Below are positions 1 through 10,210 of a stretch of 64,000 nt of DNA, in pieces (position 1 is the first letter of the stretch; every line of letters starts with the position of its first letter). The notes beneath the pieces were generated by a model, which saw nothing but the letters and a program-made list of their open reading frames with translations, was not told the DNA's origin and made no database searches. Origin of the DNA: Nilaparvata lugens (taxonomy: Eukaryota > Arthropoda > Insecta > Hemiptera > Delphacidae); assembly GCF_014356525.2 (NCBI RefSeq), contig NC_052514.1:313018-377017 (forward strand), written 5' to 3'. The position numbers and the translations under genes were made by a program.

Positions 1-270
1 CTATTTCTCTTCCAAATTTATAGGTGATGACACATTCCAAAATAGGGACTGTTCACTCAAGCCGATAGTCACAGTATGTCTTTTTCATGAAGGTATGTGA
101 CGTTGTTAGTCTCTCATACTGTGCCGTTTTTACACTCTCACCCGGACTGTTACTGAAAAAGTAATAACAGACAGTAGTCGACAGTAATCGGCTTGAGTTG
201 ACAAGAATCGGCTTGAAATTTGGAACATAAACGACCTATACCATCTACTTACGCTATCTCTTCTCTATGA
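1..270. repeat. MITE-A fragment (left end cut by window)
   Basis: This stretch resembles the intact MITE-A copies at 1124-1390 and 61566-61840. It has paired blocks reading 'ctcaagccgatagt' and 'aatcggcttgag', an internal 'ctcacccgg' block, and a right end reading roughly 'acgacctataccat...cttacgctatc...ctctatga'. The left terminus lies outside the window or is degraded. No coding potential is visible. Confidence 0.7.
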
Positions 271-1123
271 TTTTAGTTTGATACATTTTGGTGTTATTTC
301 TGTTTTTACTAACATGGAATCATCTAACTCATTCTATTTACGTTGGGTATGTTCACACTCATGTTTCTCCTTAACAAAGCAAATACTACTATTGAAGCAT
401 GTATAATAGCATATTTCTTGAAATTGTATTTCATATTGTATGAAGCATGTTTTTTCCATCACAGTTTGAACTATTCTCTTTTGCACAGTTTGAATTTACG
501 ACCGTACAATTCAATGAATAGTGAATAAGTGTAATTAATTGATCCAAATGTTACTCATTGATAAGATTTATATTCTTAGTTCTTATCTCTTCAAGTCCTT
601 CTGAAGCAATACATATATTTTTGACTTCAAATTCTCTTTTTGGTGAGATATTTATCCATAATAAAACACTTACATATTGCCTGAAAATTTATTAAAAAGT
701 TGAAAAAATGTTTCAACACCTATAGTGTCATGTTTGTAACGTCTTTATAAATTTTCAGACAATATTCAAGTGTTTTATTAATATATTTTTGTTTCACGTG
801 CTTCTTTTTAGAGCAAATTTGAATTTCAATTATCATATGTGTAAAATACATCCTCCTACGTAGCCAAAGCCGTATTTCCAACTCCATTTGCTTAACAACG
901 TAACATTCCTTCTCTTAACTCTGAATTAATCTTTGCAAAGGAACTTATTCTATAGGTACTCACCCCTTTCTGAAGAAAAAACTAATGCTATTTAAAATTA
1001 TTACTATATAGTTTTATAAATTTCATTATTCATTCAAAATGTATGAGTGTGAACATACATTAAGTAGTTGATCATGTTTTTTCTCAAAACAAGGTTATGC
1101 TTATTCCATATTCATAGTATAAT
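271..1123. other. AT-rich intron or intergenic DNA with one hairpin
   Basis: No gene is visible. The only structure is an imperfect inverted repeat at about 659-781: arms 'aaaacacttacatattgcc' and 'caatattcaagtgtttta' surround a second pair, 'tgaaaatttat' and 'ataaattttca'. It may be a small decayed palindromic transposon. If RABL3 exons lie upstream of the window, this is RABL3 intron. Confidence 0.5.
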
Positions 1124-1390
1124 CATAGAGAAACAATAGCATTAAGTAGATATCCCATGGTATAGGGTGTTTATGTCGCAACTTTTTCTGTTATCTCAAG
1201 CCGATAGTTCTTTATCGTAAAGCTATGTGACGCTGGCAGTCTCTCATATTGTGCCGTTCATACAATCTCACCCGGCCAAAACAGTAAAAATCTACAATAA
1301 TCGACAGTAATCGGCTTGAGATAACAGTAAAAGTTGCGACATAAACGCCCTATACCATGGAATATCTACTTACGCTATTGTTTCTCTATG
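1124..1390. mobile_element. MITE-A, intact copy with 7-bp target duplication
   Basis: A 267-bp palindromic element begins CATAGAGAAACAATAGC and ends with the reverse complement, GCTATTGTTTCTCTATG. The terminal inverted repeats run about 85 bp with few mismatches. It is flanked by identical 7-mers GTATAAT at 1117-1123 and 1391-1397. No ORF, so it is non-autonomous. The copy at 61566 has the same ends and also a perfect 7-bp duplication. Confidence 0.88.
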
Positions 1391-4075
1391 GTATAATTAT
1401 TATATCATATCATCAAGTAATCCAATACTGATAATAACTATCATCCATTATCATACTAGGGGGATTTTAATAAATATAATTTTGAAAGATTGGAGTTGTA
1501 CATTAGATAGAAGATAGTATCTTAACATTGATGGTTACTCAATTAACAGTCAAATATTATAATAATAGGCCTAATCCAATAAAAGTTGTAAACAGCTTAA
1601 GTTGAAATAATAATGTTTTAATGAAACATTGTTTCTCTGTAGTTTGTATAACATAACAAAACTATCCACACTATTCGTTTAAGTTATCTAATCAGATTAT
1701 TATTACTCCGTGTTTTTTGTTTTCATTTTCAATGCTTGTATTGTTTTAGTGTGGTGATTTCATGTCATTTGGCTTTAATTTGGACGAATTTAAGGTTGGT
1801 ACTTTTATCAGCGTGTTTGAGTGCCTTTTCATTAAAATTGTGTGAATAATCCACAAGTTGATTAAGGTGCAATGGCAAGGATTATCAATGCTTTAGCAGG
1901 TTACAATCTATCACATTTTCTGGTTTGGAATCGTTTTACACAGTAGGCTTAGTTTGAATAAATTCGTTCAAGATTTCTTTAAAAAGTGTGTATCACTTTT
2001 TGCTTGCTTGGATTGTGATAATTTGTTCAGTAATCTTTGACGCATGAGAGTGTGAATGGTGTTGAATTATGACTGTGATATTCAGTTGGTTATTTTCTTC
2101 TAAGTTTCTCAAATTCTGGCTCAACTATACTCTGTACAAAATAGCTTTTGACTTTGAGGAATATGCGGCGTAAATAAATGGAGGGAGATCAGCCAATTAC
2201 TGTGATAGGTAGAAGCGCAGTTGCCAATTTGTCGATTAGAATCAGTCTACTGAAGACTTTCAGGGAGGAAGCTCCGTAAGTTTAACATGAGAGCTTGAAT
2301 ACTCACTAGAAACTAGAGAATGCTGGCCGGTTCAGAATGGCAACATCACCGCCGTTGTATCCCCACCTCTGTATGCCTTCCCTGCTGCGCATGTCCCTCC
2401 CAAGTTAGAAGTTATTTTGTACGGAGTATAGGGATATTATTTATTGTGATACATATACATGCAAAATTTGTTTGTTTCAATATTTGAAAAATTTGTAGTT
2501 TCAAATACATGCAATGTTTGTTTAAATCTCACGCTTCGAAATGACGTGGAAGCTTGTGGTTTCTATTCAAAGGTGATGGTGTTTATTATATAAAATTTTA
2601 TGAGAACTATCAATATTTAGTCATTGATATGAGAATTTTGATGAATTTTCACATCATTGCCTCTAGAAACTATGGTTGTTTTTGTGCTCAACAAGGATCT
2701 ATTGAACTACCGTATGTGACTCATTCCCATTATTATATAATTTTCAAAAATTATCACAATTTTAAAAGGGTACTTAGATTTCTAATTTTTATTTATATTC
2801 CTTGTTGGTTATCCATCTTGTTTTCACTTGTTATAACTATTGTATTTTAATAAACGGTCGTCGCTACACCAAAGATTGTGAGTGTTTTTTCACTTTATTT
2901 ATATCATTATTCACAGTGGTCTTAACCACAATACGTTCAATATTGGATATAGTTTAGTATCGTAGTCTACTTCTGCCATAGAAATTGAATCCAAGCCTTA
3001 TTCGGGCATTTTCTTTTAGATTAGACTCATCGTATTCTCTTTAAAATAAATGCTGATATTCCACAATTCTGAACATATTAGTACAGTATAATACTGTAAT
3101 AAAATTCCATTGTTCTCCAACACTTTACGGAATTTATATTGTATGCATCAAGTCCAAACTATTAATAATCTACTTGAAATTCAATAAATAATTAAAGACT
3201 AGCAGTCAATTTTTTAATGTTTGGTTTAAAAGCTATCCACTTTAACGAGATATTTCGGCTGAGTTGCAAAAAAATAGACTGCTATTCTTCAATTTATTCA
3301 ATTCCAAGTGAATTTATTATCACAGTTCGTGAAGGAATCCAAAATTGGTGGATTTAAAATGCTAGTGTCAAGTATATGATTCGACACTATCACTCATTCA
3401 TTCATTCATTCACAAAAATCAGATACGCCTTAATAGAGAATGAATTCAACGAAATGTGATCACACTCTTCACATAAATACAAATATTTGGAAAGGGACTG
3501 TTTAAATTAAAAAAAAGCAAATATTCTCTTCAATTTCACTTTCCATTATGAACTGATAGATGATCACTTTTCAATACTTAGCAGTATGATTTTTATGAGT
3601 AATAGCTATTAGCTTCTACTCACATTTGTGGGGTGCTTTACGACGCCAAGTCCATTTTCAAAACCCGAAAATAAAAGAAGTAGAAACTGATAGTTTCAAA
3701 TCATAAAATCAGACTGTTTGTCGTAATTTAAGTATTGAAAAGTGAGAAAATATTCATATTTCCACTATGAAGTTATCGTACTAAGGATCAAATCAGAAAA
3801 CCTAATGAATCATTAACCTATAAATCTTTAACCTTGATTCAAATTATCAAGATATGATAACAGTAATGAAAGCACTGGGATTTTGTCAAAAATATCAATT
3901 TCAAAGTTTTTGAATTTTTCACACTGATGATGACACCATTGGTGTCGAAACGTGTTTGTTATTTTACAATAGATTAGTGATATTTTTGACAAATTCCAGT
4001 GTTTTCATTAAGGATAGATATCACAATATGTCACCAGCAACAGTATCTGATATGATAACAGTTTAAAGCTGGGTT
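1391..4075. other. Non-coding stretch, probably RABL3 intron
   Basis: No convincing gene apart from the weak candidate exon at 1750-1794. A less AT-rich patch at 2310-2400 has no recognisable content. At about 3915-4010 there is a repeat-like block ('actgatgatgacaccattgg' followed by 'gtgtttgtt') that recurs in altered form at 39146 and 55000, so it belongs to a dispersed element. Confidence 0.5.
1750..1794 (+). CDS. Candidate RABL3 micro-exon (weak)
   Basis: A 45-nt segment preceded by 'ttgttttag' and followed by 'gttggt' reads CGDFMSFGFNLDEFK in phase 0. It would join in frame to the RABL3 exon starting TPILVIGTKLD at 4597. Vertebrate RABL3 has a GDYD..QF-type segment just before the corresponding PLLVIGTKLD, which is why this was noticed. 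The donor is poor and the similarity is a few residues, so it could easily be chance. Confidence 0.25.
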
Positions 4076-4447
4076 TACACCAAAGTTATTAACAAATGAT
4101 AATAACTTAATCCTTATAGATGCTATTAGATTGAACAGAACTTGACAAACACATAGGTTCATCATGTGTATGATAAGTTATGTTCAATCTAATAGAATCT
4201 ATAAGGATTAAAGCTGCGTTTACACCAAAGTTAATAACAAAATGTTAATAACTTAGTCCTTATAGATTCTATTAGTTTGAACATAACTTATCATACACAT
4301 GATGAACATATTATGTGTTTGTCAAGTTCTTTTCAATATAATAGAATCTATAAGGATTAAGTTATTATAATTTTGTTAATAACTTTGGTGTAAACCCAGC
4401 TCAAGTCATTAACATTTTGTTAATAACTTTGATGTAAACGCAGTTCT
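4076..4447. mobile_element. MITE-B, two nested or tandem copies
   Basis: The left end reads AAGCTGGGTTTACACCAAAG and the right end 'ctttgatgtaaacgcag'. A second left end, 'agctgcgtttacacc', lies inside at about 4211. The interior shares 'tccttatagattctattag' and 'atcatgtgtatgataagtt' with the intact 187-bp copy at 63273-63459. It sits about 150 bp upstream of a RABL3 exon. No ORF. Confidence 0.8.
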
Positions 4448-4596
4448 AGATGTAAAAAACTAATATAAAACTACAATGATATAAGTATGAATTTGAATAG
4501 ACTAATATTTGCTGTGGAACAGTCAAAAACTACCACTCAATTTCTATATTGAACCTTAATTTATGGCATCTATTTATTTTGTTTGTTCAATTTCAG

Positions 4597-4710
4597 ACGC
4601 CTATTCTCGTAATTGGAACCAAACTGGATGTAGCCGAACAAGTGAGGTCGAATAATAGCTATCGATCTTCAAGTTTCGCTGAGGACTGTGGAGCTGACGA
4701 AATCACTCTT
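4597..4710 (+). CDS. RABL3: RABL3, penultimate coding exon
   Basis: RABL3 is a Rab-like small GTPase of the Ras superfamily. This exon encodes 38 residues: it starts TPILVIGTKLD, where TKLD is the G4 guanine-specificity motif at the end of the beta-5 strand, and continues RSSSFAEDCGADEITL. The acceptor is 'gttcaatttcag' ending at 4596 and the donor is GTAAGT at 4711. Both ends are phase 0, and it joins in frame to the exon at 7576. The exons encoding the P-loop and switch regions were not found here and presumably lie upstream of the window. A Penelope- or LINE-encoded origin is unlikely because the match to RABL3 continues across the intron. Confidence 0.85.
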
Positions 4711-4774
4711 GTAAGTAGTCTTGAGGGTGATACCCACATGAGCTCTAGGCTTGTGCGTGGTTATACTTTGATTT

Positions 4775-5815
4775 AAACTGCTTCAGGGCCACCACGTTAT
4801 AATGGCAGTATTTGATTAACATTGGTGTTGCTATCCTTGTTCATCATTCGACAAAGCAGATAGCAAATGCATCAAATCACGGTGTCGTGTATCAAGTTGA
4901 GATGATACTGTATCATATTGTGTTGATACTGTATCATGTTGTGGTTGTTGAACTTGTTCTTTAGTGAGGTCCACGTTATAATGGCAGTATTTGATTAACA
5001 TTGGTGTTGCTATCCTAGTTCATCATTCGACAAAGCAGATAACGAATGCATCAAATCACGGTGTTGTGTATCAAGTTGAGATGATTCTGTATCATATTGT
5101 GTTGATACTGTATCATGTTTTGGTTGTTGTTCTTGTTCTATAGTGAGGTCCACGTTAAAATGGCAGTATTTGATTAACATTGGTGTTGCTATCCTTGTTC
5201 ATCATTCGACAAAGCAGATAGCAAATGCATCAAATCACGGTGTTGTGTATCAAGTTGAGATGATACTGTATCATATTGTGGTGATACTGTATCATATTGT
5301 GGTGATACTGTATCATATTGTGGTGATACCTTATCATATTGTGTTGATACTGTATCATTTTGTGGTTGTTGAACTTGTTATTTAGTGAGGTCCACGTTAT
5401 AATGGCAGTATTTGATTAACATTGGTGTTGCTATCCTTGTTCGTCATTTGACAAAGCAGATAACAAATGCATCAAATCACGGTGTTGTGTATCAAGTTGA
5501 GATGATACTGTATCATATTGTGTTGATACTGTATCATGTTGTGGTTGTTGTTCTTGTCCTATAGTGAGGTCCACGTTATAATGGCAGTATTTGATTAACA
5601 TTGGTGTTGCAATCCTTGTTCTTCATTTGACAAAGCAGATAGCAAATACATAAAAGCACGGTGTTGTGTATCAAGTTGAGATGATACTGTATCATATTGT
5701 AGTGATACTGTATCATATTGTGTTTATACTGTATCATATTGTGTTTATACTGTATCATGTTTTGTTTGTTGTTCTTGTTCTTTAGTGAAGTCCACGTTAT
5801 AATGACAGTTGGCAT
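4775..5815. repeat. Tandem array derived from family C (about 5.5 units)
   Basis: Units of about 175-245 bp each begin near 'gtgaggtccacgttataatg', continue 'gcagtatttgattaacattg' and end in a variable run of the 18-mer 'gtgatactgtatcatatt'. Unit starts are near 4790, 4966, 5143, 5387 and 5566. The unit head is the terminal repeat of the family-C transposons. A sister array lies at 57353-58440. It lies in the RABL3 intron. The ORFs across it only reflect the 18-bp subrepeat. Confidence 0.9.
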
Positions 5816-5826
5816 TCAAATATATA

Positions 5827-6670
5827 CAGGGTGATTCTTAATTATGGTGAAATAATCTAATACGTGATAGTAGAGGTAAAAATAAGAAAAAAAGTTCTTA
5901 TAAACATATATCCATAAACGCTTCATTAGCGAGCTATACAGAGTGAAAGATTTCGCCCGGAATTCAGTTCCTCTGGTGAAATACACCGATGCTGAATTGT
6001 TTGGGGACTAGTTTTTGAAAAACTTATGCTGGATTCATATGGAAAAATATCTGGAAAATTGAAATATAATATGTTACTTACATATAAAAATAAAACTTTC
6101 ATAAAAAACCGAATATTTTTTTTGCAATCAGCTACAACCTATGAGTTATCAGTTCTCTCCTCATAAAACAGCAAATTTTTGTGGTGTAATGTACTACATA
6201 AGAATACATTTTATTTAACCGTTATTTAAATTTAGTTTACACAGCTTACATAATTCTTTTCAGAATATTAAATTCTCTACAATTTTTATTGCGAAAAATT
6301 ATTTGTTTACTGGTCATTAAAGAAAGTTATTGGGCATCAAAAGTAGAAGTCTGTATTTTTCTACTTAGATTTTTTGCATATTTCAACTTTTTTCTCAAAA
6401 ACTACTCACACTACAGCTTCCAGACAAGTTTTATTCGATTTTTCAGATATCTTTCCATATGAATCCACCATAAGCTTTTCAAAAACTAGTCCCCGAACAA
6501 TTCAGCATCGGTGTATTTCACCAGAGGAACTGAATTCTGGGTGAAATCTTTCACCCTGTATAGCTTGCTAATAAATCGTTTATGGATATATGTTTATAGG
6601 AACTTCTTTTCTTATTTTTACCTCTACTATCACGTATTAAATTATTCTACCATAATTAAGAATCACCCTG
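5827..6670. mobile_element. Long-TIR non-autonomous DNA transposon (CAGGGTG ends)
   Basis: An 844-bp element begins CAGGGTGATTCTTAATTATG and ends with its reverse complement. The inverted repeats extend about 230 bp each side: 'attcagttcctctggtgaaa' on the left is matched by 'tttcaccagaggaactgaat' on the right. TATA flanks both ends, which fits a TA or TATA target duplication. No transposase ORF is visible in the 380-bp centre. Confidence 0.85.
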
Positions 6671-6730
6671 TATACGTAATTCACGTGAATCTCCAATCCC
6701 GTACTTGTATAAGCCAGTAATTATTTTATT

Positions 6731-6779
6731 TATAATATTATATATATATATATAATATATATATATATATAATATATAT

Positions 6780-6835
<56 letters not shown>

Positions 6836-6842
6836 ATATTAT
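6731..6842. repeat. (TA)n microsatellite
   Basis: Over 100 bp of nearly pure TA dinucleotide repeat, broken only by occasional doubled bases. It abuts the 5' end of the Helitron-like element that follows, whose own start is TA-rich. Confidence 0.95.
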
Positions 6843-6844
6843 AT

Positions 6845-7523
6845 AAAAGCGAAATGGCACTCACTCACTGACTGACTGACTGACTGACTCACTCACTCAC
6901 TCACTCGCAGAATTAAAAATCTACCGGAACAAAAACGTTCAAATTTGGTAGGTATGTTCAGTTGGCCCTTTAGAGGCGCAGTAAGAAATCTTTTGGCAAT
7001 ATTTTAACTCTAATGGTTGTTTTTAAGGGTTTAAAGTTCGTCTTTTAGCATGTATATTCTTCTTCTCCCAATCTTTTAATTATAATTGAAATTTCCATAT
7101 CATATGTTACTATAGAACTATAATCTAGATAGAGTACCTCTTCGAAACAGTTGTTAACTGGCAACTAAATTAATAATTTTGTCAGGTTGGCATTAAGTTG
7201 AGTTGACTTTGTTAGGTTGGCACCAAGTTGAAGATTTAAATGCATTTATCGCGGAAAAATTGATTGGGCACTGCTACTTCAATCCTGGGAATATTATATT
7301 ACTAGCCGTCAGGCTCGATTCGCTCGCCATATCCGTTTAGCCAGACGTTTAGTCTGGACCCCCGACTGGATTGTCCTAACATATGATAAAAATGCTCAAA
7401 TGAAAAATGCAGGCGAGCGAAGCGAGCCTGCTGATCTCATTCCTGGACGATCAAGTCGGGGGTCCAGGGGGCGGAGCCCCCTGGCTAGACGGATATGGCG
7501 AGCGAAGCAAGCCTGACGGCTAG
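6845..7523 (+). mobile_element. Helitron-like non-autonomous element, copy 1
   Basis: The 5' part reads 'tatataaaagcgaaatggc', followed by an ACTC/GACT microsatellite (6861-6907) and a conserved block 'ttcaaatttggtaggtatgt'. It ends 'gcctgacggCTAG' immediately before T, matching the Helitron CTRR-T rule. No terminal inverted repeat joins the two ends, but the last 220 bp are palindromic ('gctcgccatatccgtttagc' against 'gctagacggatatggcgagc'). Near-identical to 62327-63015 and, reversed, to 50944-51756. The end lies only 52 bp before the RABL3 acceptor. Confidence 0.65.
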
Positions 7524-7575
7524 TTATAAATATATTCATTTCATTTTGTTCTCAACTATGGATTCTCATTTTCAG

Positions 7576-7773
7576 GATTGCAGACAGAAGTCATCTCTGG
7601 CTGCTGGAACCAGTTCGTCAGTGAAAATTAGTCGGTTCTTCGATAAAGTGATTGAAATGCGTTATTATTCCCGGGAAGTTCTCAGTCCTTTAGCTGTGAA
7701 CTCTGCCTCAGCTGACAAACGAAGGACATTCCCTACAACTACTGTTTCACCCAAGTTCTATCACAATGATTGA
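7576..7773 (+). CDS. RABL3: RABL3, last coding exon with stop
   Basis: This exon encodes 65 residues from DCRQKSSLAAGTSSSVKISR through FFDKVIEMRYYSRE to a C-terminus ending SPKFYHND, then TGA at 7771. The order 'DC...LAAG-SS-VK-SRFFDKVIE-RY--RE' and a short tail ending in a Y-x-x-D-like motif are characteristic of RABL3. There is no C-terminal prenylation cysteine, which is normal for this Rab-like protein and unlike true Rabs. The acceptor is 'cattttcag' ending at 7575, phase 0. No canonical AATAAA occurs in the next 100 bases, so the polyadenylation site is uncertain. The e(y)3 gene follows on the same strand about 4.4 kb downstream. Confidence 0.9.
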   Translation, partial: DCRQKSSLAAGTSSSVKISRFFDKVIEMRYYSREVLSPLAVNSASADKRRTFPTTTVSPKFYHND

Positions 7774-7873
7774 AAGCTCCATGTAAAATCACATCATTAT
7801 ATTTAATATATTTTTATACAAAAAGGGTCTTAGTAGGCTAATTATTTGTAGATTATTTTTAATTATTATCAAA

Positions 7874-8277
7874 CGAAAATCCCAATTAAATGCTGTAAAT
7901 TACCCCGAAGACTTCTGCTATAGTCTATAGACCTCTGCCGAAATCTTCGGGGTGATTTACAGCATTTAATTGGGATTTTCGTAGGCTAATTCTTTGTAAT
8001 TGATATTTAATTATTATCAAACGAAAATCCCAATTAAATGCTGTAGATCACCCCGAAGACTTCTTCTTTAGTCTATAGTCTTCTGCCGATACCTTCGGGG
8101 TGATTTACAGCATTTAATTGGGATTTTCGTAGGCTAATTTTTTGTAATTGATATTCAATTATTATCAAACAAAAATCCCAATTAAATGCTGTAAATCACC
8201 CCGAAGACTTCTTCTATAGTCTATAGACTTCTGCCGAAATCTTCAGGGTGATTTACAGCATTTAATTGGGATCTTTG
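7874..8277. repeat. Three tandem 108-bp hairpins, 148-bp period
   Basis: Three near-perfect palindromes at 7874-7981, 8022-8129 and 8170-8277 each begin CGAAAATCCCAATTAAATGC and end with the reverse complement. Each has a loop around 'cttctgctatagtctatag'. The spacers 'gtaggctaatt...tatttaattattatcaaa' are also repeated, giving an exact 148-bp period. Located just 100 bp beyond the RABL3 stop. Probably a tandemly amplified palindromic MITE. Confidence 0.92.
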
Positions 8278-8406
8278 TTTAATAATAATGATTCATTATT
8301 GGCATTTGAACAAATACAAGTTCCATCTGTTAATTTATATTTCTAGTAGCCCTTTAAAAATACTGTAGAATAATATCATGTTCTATTGATTTCAAATCAT
8401 TTGAAG

Positions 8407-8643
8407 GCCTGTTTGCACAAAAGTATGTTTAATTTCAACTGTCATTGACTAAGTTGCACAAAAGCCTGTTAAATTTTATGAGCATATAAAATAGTCACGA
8501 GAACCAATCAGAGAAGGGTTTTCGAAGTGAAGGCTTCTCTGATTGGTTCTCGTAGCACAGTTTAAATTCTACAGGCTTCTGTGACGTAGAGATTTAAGCG
8601 TTATTTTATCACCTTTTAAATTTAATAGGCCTTTGTACAACCA
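8407..8643. mobile_element. Family D hairpin element
   Basis: The left end is 'ggcctgtttgcacaaaag' and the right end 'gcctttgtacaaccaggtc'. The core hairpin pairs 'acgagaaccaatcagagaag' with 'cttctctgattggttctcgt' across a short loop. Related to copies at 28415-28805, 42268-42480, 35365-35500 and 44508-44577. No ORF. Confidence 0.8.
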
Positions 8644-9992
8644 GGTCTAAATTCATATGCCTATCCTTTTACTGCGTAGGTATATTGCTATTGTATTTGA
8701 TCATTTGATAGAATGTTGATTGTTCTCAGAATATACGGTAATCATATTGTTGTAAAATTACTGTTGATAGTCCAAAGCTCAAACAATTAAAGTAATATTG
8801 TCTCTGTTGAGCAATCTATTTCTACTTTGTTATTTAAAATTTGAATACTGATCTTTTATCATGAGAGAATGATATCCGCGGCCGTTATTATTCCATTAGA
8901 TGGATGCATCTAGAGAATTATATTTTTACTGTCACTGTTATGTTCTCTGAATTCACATAAAGAGCATGTCATATTTCATGTTACCTACTGTATGTTTTAT
9001 TCTAGAGTTTGTATTCCTTTCATCAGATGGTAGAGAAGACTGGAGTAGGAGCTATAATGAAAACTCTGGAAAATAGTATGATTTTCAATGATTGTTACTA
9101 CAGTATCTATTTGTTGAAGTGTTTAATAAATGAGTTGTACATTCTCAATGTTTTGGAAATCACGGTGAGCCGATTATAGGTTCCTGAAAATAAATTAAGT
9201 TACCCAGGATTGATAGGCCTGCTTCTTACACGTCCCTGACAGCTCCTTAATAAATCTCAGGACTTCCTGAGTTATTGAGGTGATATTGTAGTAAATATAT
9301 TGAAAAAGATGACTTGAAATGGTCTCAATCACTACCTACTACCAGAGACAAGAAATATAGCTTATGCTTATCCTTTATCTATGCTACTACTAAAAACGTA
9401 TAGCCTCGCCAGAGATAATTATGCCTTCTAATAACTACCCTAGCCAACCGTACCGTACCGTACTAGAAGTATTAGTTCCAGCTGTTAATTACGGTACATT
9501 TATCAATCTCTATTGAACTTCAGCCCACTAGAGGTTCATAGAGATTGATAAAAAAAAAACTAGGATCTGTTAAATATGAATCAGTGTTTGTGACAATTTC
9601 AAAGTGTTTTTACGAAATTAATTACTTGGGAGCCACATTCCTACATTTTCCCGTTTTTCTATTTTCTACATGGAACTGTTGGCATTCAAACAAAAGTCAC
9701 AACATATTCAAGAACATCAAGTTATAATTCTTACCAGTCATATTATATTAAATCGGAAATTGAAAGCATGACAATACCTACTTTATTCTCAAGTAAAGTA
9801 GGCCTAAGTTGTGAAAAGTGGGGATATCGGGTCCAATTAATTCATTTCCGTTCCCCCTTCCAACCATAGTACATTTTTTAGTTATGGAGGGTGAGTAAAT
9901 ATTCAATTTTTGACGTCTGAGGAACGAAATGTATTTAATAAAACATTTAAAATACTTTTTTGTCATCTCAAACCATTAAATTGAACTCATGC
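8644..9992. other. Intergenic DNA between RABL3 and e(y)3
   Basis: No gene or recognisable repeat is seen. There are several ORFs of about 60 codons with no protein-like composition. 'ccgtaccgtaccgtac' at about 9450 is a minor simple repeat. Confidence 0.5.
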
Positions 9993-10210
9993 TATAGTGA
10001 GGTCCACGTTATAATGGCAGTGAATAAAGATAGAAGAATAGCGATACCGATTCTCTGCATTAATTAATTATATTTCTAAACCGTCAAAACATAATTGGCA
10101 TCGTTGTGGACCTGGAAAAGGATAGTAACACCGGCTTTGTCAAATGATAGACAAGGATAGCAAAACCAAAGTTTATTGAATACTGTCATTATAACGTGGA
10201 CCTTACTATA
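9993..10210. mobile_element. Family C element, short complete copy
   Basis: A 218-bp element from TATAGTGAGGTCCACGTTAT to the reverse complement ending 'aacgtggaccttactata'. Interior blocks 'gacaaggatagcaaaacc' and 'gttattg' match the longer copies. It appears non-autonomous; the TA at each edge is consistent with a TA target site. Confidence 0.88.

Noticed and set aside
4775..5815. CRISPR-like or coding repeat
   Set aside because: Repeats are adjacent and variable in length without unique spacers, and the unit head is a transposon terminus in a eukaryotic intron.
7495..7575. N-terminal extension of the RABL3 exon (MASEASLTAS...)
   Set aside because: These codons are the 3' end of the Helitron-like element, and the same words appear antisense at 50940. 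A good acceptor at 7575 starts the RABL3 match.
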